DNA of 7,459 nucleotides, from assembly GCA_025934595.1 (NCBI GenBank), contig JAICXU010000134.1:1-7459 (forward strand). Reading direction: 5' to 3'. Under the pieces are notes generated by a model. That model had not been told where the DNA came from and ran no database searches. It worked only from the letters and a program-made list of their open reading frames with translations. Made by a program: the position numbers and the translations under genes. Position 1 is the first letter of the stretch. The number at the start of each line of letters is the position of its first letter. Shown here in pieces: positions 6,324-7,459 of the stretch. This DNA is from Polyangiaceae bacterium. GTDB taxonomy: Bacteria > Myxococcota_A > Polyangia > Polyangiales > Polyangiaceae.

Positions 6324-6856
6324 AGCACGTCTCGTGGGCATGCGCGGCGCTCCTCGCGCTCGGCGCATGCACGAAAGCGAGCGAATCCACCGACGCGAAG
6401 CGCACGCCGAAGCCTCCGCCTGCGCCCGCAAGCGCCGAGAATTCGGCTGCGATTTCGATCGCCGTGGAGATCGATGGCGCGCCCGCTCCTCTTCTCGACT
6501 CCGCGAAGCTCGCGAGCACCCCTCCCGATTTCAAAGACGAGGAGCACCGCGCGTGGAAGCTGTCGACGCTGCTCGCGAACACGAATCGGCCCGGCATGGC
6601 CTTCGCGGTGAGCGGCGATCAAGGCGTCACGATCGTGCTCCGATCGCCGAAAAATCCAGGCGATCCGTTTCCCGCCGCGATGCTGAATCGGCGCGGTGAG
6701 CTCTTCGCGACGCTCATCGATCCCGCGCAGCCATTCCCCGCGTACCACGGACAGGGAGGCCGTCTCGCGCGTCCCGGCGATCCGTCGGCGCGCATCGGTG
6801 GCGTCACGAAGATCCGCGCCTACGTCGAGATGGACTCTGGAACGGCGTCAAAATAA
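6320..6856 (+). CDS. Small lipoprotein of unknown function in the molybdenum operon
   Basis: This 178-residue protein has a short signal peptide (MKHVSWACAALLALGAC) and a classical LGAC lipobox, Cys17 being the lipid anchor. A Lys/Pro/Ala-rich tether (about 26-41) leads to one compact domain from about residue 43: AISIAVEIDGAPAPLLDSAKLAS, then HRAWKLSTLL and MAFAVSGDQGVTIVLRSP, and MLNRRGELFATLID. The pattern 'DGxxxxL...L....rxWxLxxLL......v....dG' loosely recalls the beta-sandwich found around molybdopterin-binding oxidoreductase domains, but no cofactor Cys is visible and I do not claim that family. The ATG overlaps the modA stop (ATGA) and a purine-rich GAGGAAGGA precedes it directly. Longer in-frame extension upstream would run through modA in another frame and is not real. 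A role as envelope partner of ModA is possible from context only. Confidence 0.75.
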   Translation: MKHVSWACAALLALGACTKASESTDAKRTPKPPPAPASAENSAAISIAVEIDGAPAPLLDSAKLASTPPDFKDEEHRAWKLSTLLANTNRPGMAFAVSGDQGVTIVLRSPKNPGDPFPAAMLNRRGELFATLIDPAQPFPAYHGQGGRLARPGDPSARIGGVTKIRAYVEMDSGTASK

Positions 6857-6866
6857 GGTCGGATCG

Positions 6867-7459
6867 ATGATCGACGCTCAGGCCGCGCGCGTGCTCATCG
6901 TCGACGACGAGCCGGATCTTCGCAATCTCCTCACGTTCAATCTGGAGTCTGCCGGCTTCGCCGTGCACGCCGTCGGCAATGGAAAAGACGGATTGTCGGC
7001 CACGCACGCGAACCGCCCGGACGTCGTGATTCTCGACATCATGTTGCCCGACATCATGGGCACGGACGTATGTCGCCAGCTTCGCGCGAACGCATCGTCG
7101 GACGACGTGGCCGTGCTGATGCTCACCGCGCGCGGAGACGAAGGCGATCGTCTGCTCGGCTTCGAGGTCGGCGCCGACGACTACGTCGTGAAGCCTTTCA
7201 GCGTGCGCGAGGTGGTGATGCGCGTCAAGGCGCTCGCACGTCGCGGTCGCGAACGGCACGCGGCGAAGGACGCAAAAGACGACGGGGCGCGCGTCCGCTG
7301 GCGCGGCCTCGAGATCGATCGCGCGAGGCAACGCGTGACGACCGACGGCACCGATCTTTCGCTTCGTCCGCTCGAGTTCAAGCTGCTCTCGATGTTCGTC
7401 GATCATCCCGGCCGCCTTTTCAGCCGCGCCGATCTCTTGAGCGAGGTGTGGGGCATCCA
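6867..7459 (+). CDS. OmpR/PhoB-family response regulator (3' partial)
   Basis: The frame is open to the right edge; 197 residues are visible. The receiver domain (about 8-120) has the acidic pair Asp13-Asp14 in VLIVDDEPD, the phosphoacceptor Asp57 in VVILDIMLPD, Thr87 in LMLTAR and Lys109 in DYVVKPF, so all key residues are present. A charged linker (REHAAKD region) leads to a winged-helix DNA-binding domain: LEIDRARQRVTTDG, LSLRPLEFKLLSMFVDHPGR, LFSRADLLSEVWG, as in PhoB and related regulators. It is therefore a phosphorylation-controlled transcription factor. The ATG lies 10 bases after the lipoprotein stop, with AAGG eight bases before it, so read-through from the molybdenum operon is plausible. 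The target genes and the sensor kinase are not visible; PhoB itself is possible but cannot be told from other paralogues. Confidence 0.93.
   Translation, partial: MIDAQAARVLIVDDEPDLRNLLTFNLESAGFAVHAVGNGKDGLSATHANRPDVVILDIMLPDIMGTDVCRQLRANASSDDVAVLMLTARGDEGDRLLGFEVGADDYVVKPFSVREVVMRVKALARRGRERHAAKDAKDDGARVRWRGLEIDRARQRVTTDGTDLSLRPLEFKLLSMFVDHPGRLFSRADLLSEVWGI

Noticed and set aside
5549..6856. Lipoprotein as a 435-residue protein
   Set aside because: The upstream part is the out-of-frame shadow of modA; a clear signal peptide and lipobox begin at 6320.

Overview
The window reads as chromosomal DNA of a GC-rich Gram-negative bacterium, most likely a myxobacterium (Myxococcota, perhaps Polyangiales). 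The main clue is a C-terminal surface-sorting signal of the MYXO-CTERM type on the first protein. Lipoprotein signals, a multi-haem cytochrome lipoprotein and strong GC bias at third codon positions agree with this. The taxon is inferred; no rRNA or other marker gene is present. All eight genes lie on the + strand and are packed almost without gaps; no stretch over 40 bases is non-coding.

Region A (1-2560) holds two genes overlapping at the stop/start. The first is a large exported protein, cut off at the left edge, that looks like a beta-propeller with a Thr/Pro/Gly linker and a MYXO-CTERM anchor. The second is a lipoprotein with two CXXCH haem motifs. They look like a cell-envelope pair. 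A 39-base gap with a GC-rich hairpin separates them from what follows.

Region B (2600-6856, probably running on into the next gene) is the interesting part: a tightly coupled molybdenum cluster. It encodes a membrane protein that I read as an ECF-transporter T component fused to an S-component-like domain. Two subunits of the molybdenum storage protein (MosA-like and MosB-like, amino-acid-kinase fold) follow, then a ModA-type oxyanion-binding lipoprotein and a small lipoprotein of unknown function. Genes 3-7 overlap by 4, 8, 29 and 4 bases, so a single translationally coupled operon is very likely. The simplest model is envelope capture of molybdate or tungstate by ModA, entry through a membrane permease, and ATP-dependent storage as polyoxometalate in the MosAB cage. 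No ModB, ModC or ECF ATPase is encoded in the window, so either the partners lie elsewhere or the ECF-like fusion is the dedicated transporter. That pairing is the best candidate here for an undescribed system.

Region C (6867-7459) is the start of an OmpR/PhoB-type response regulator, 10 bases after the last lipoprotein gene and cut off by the right edge.
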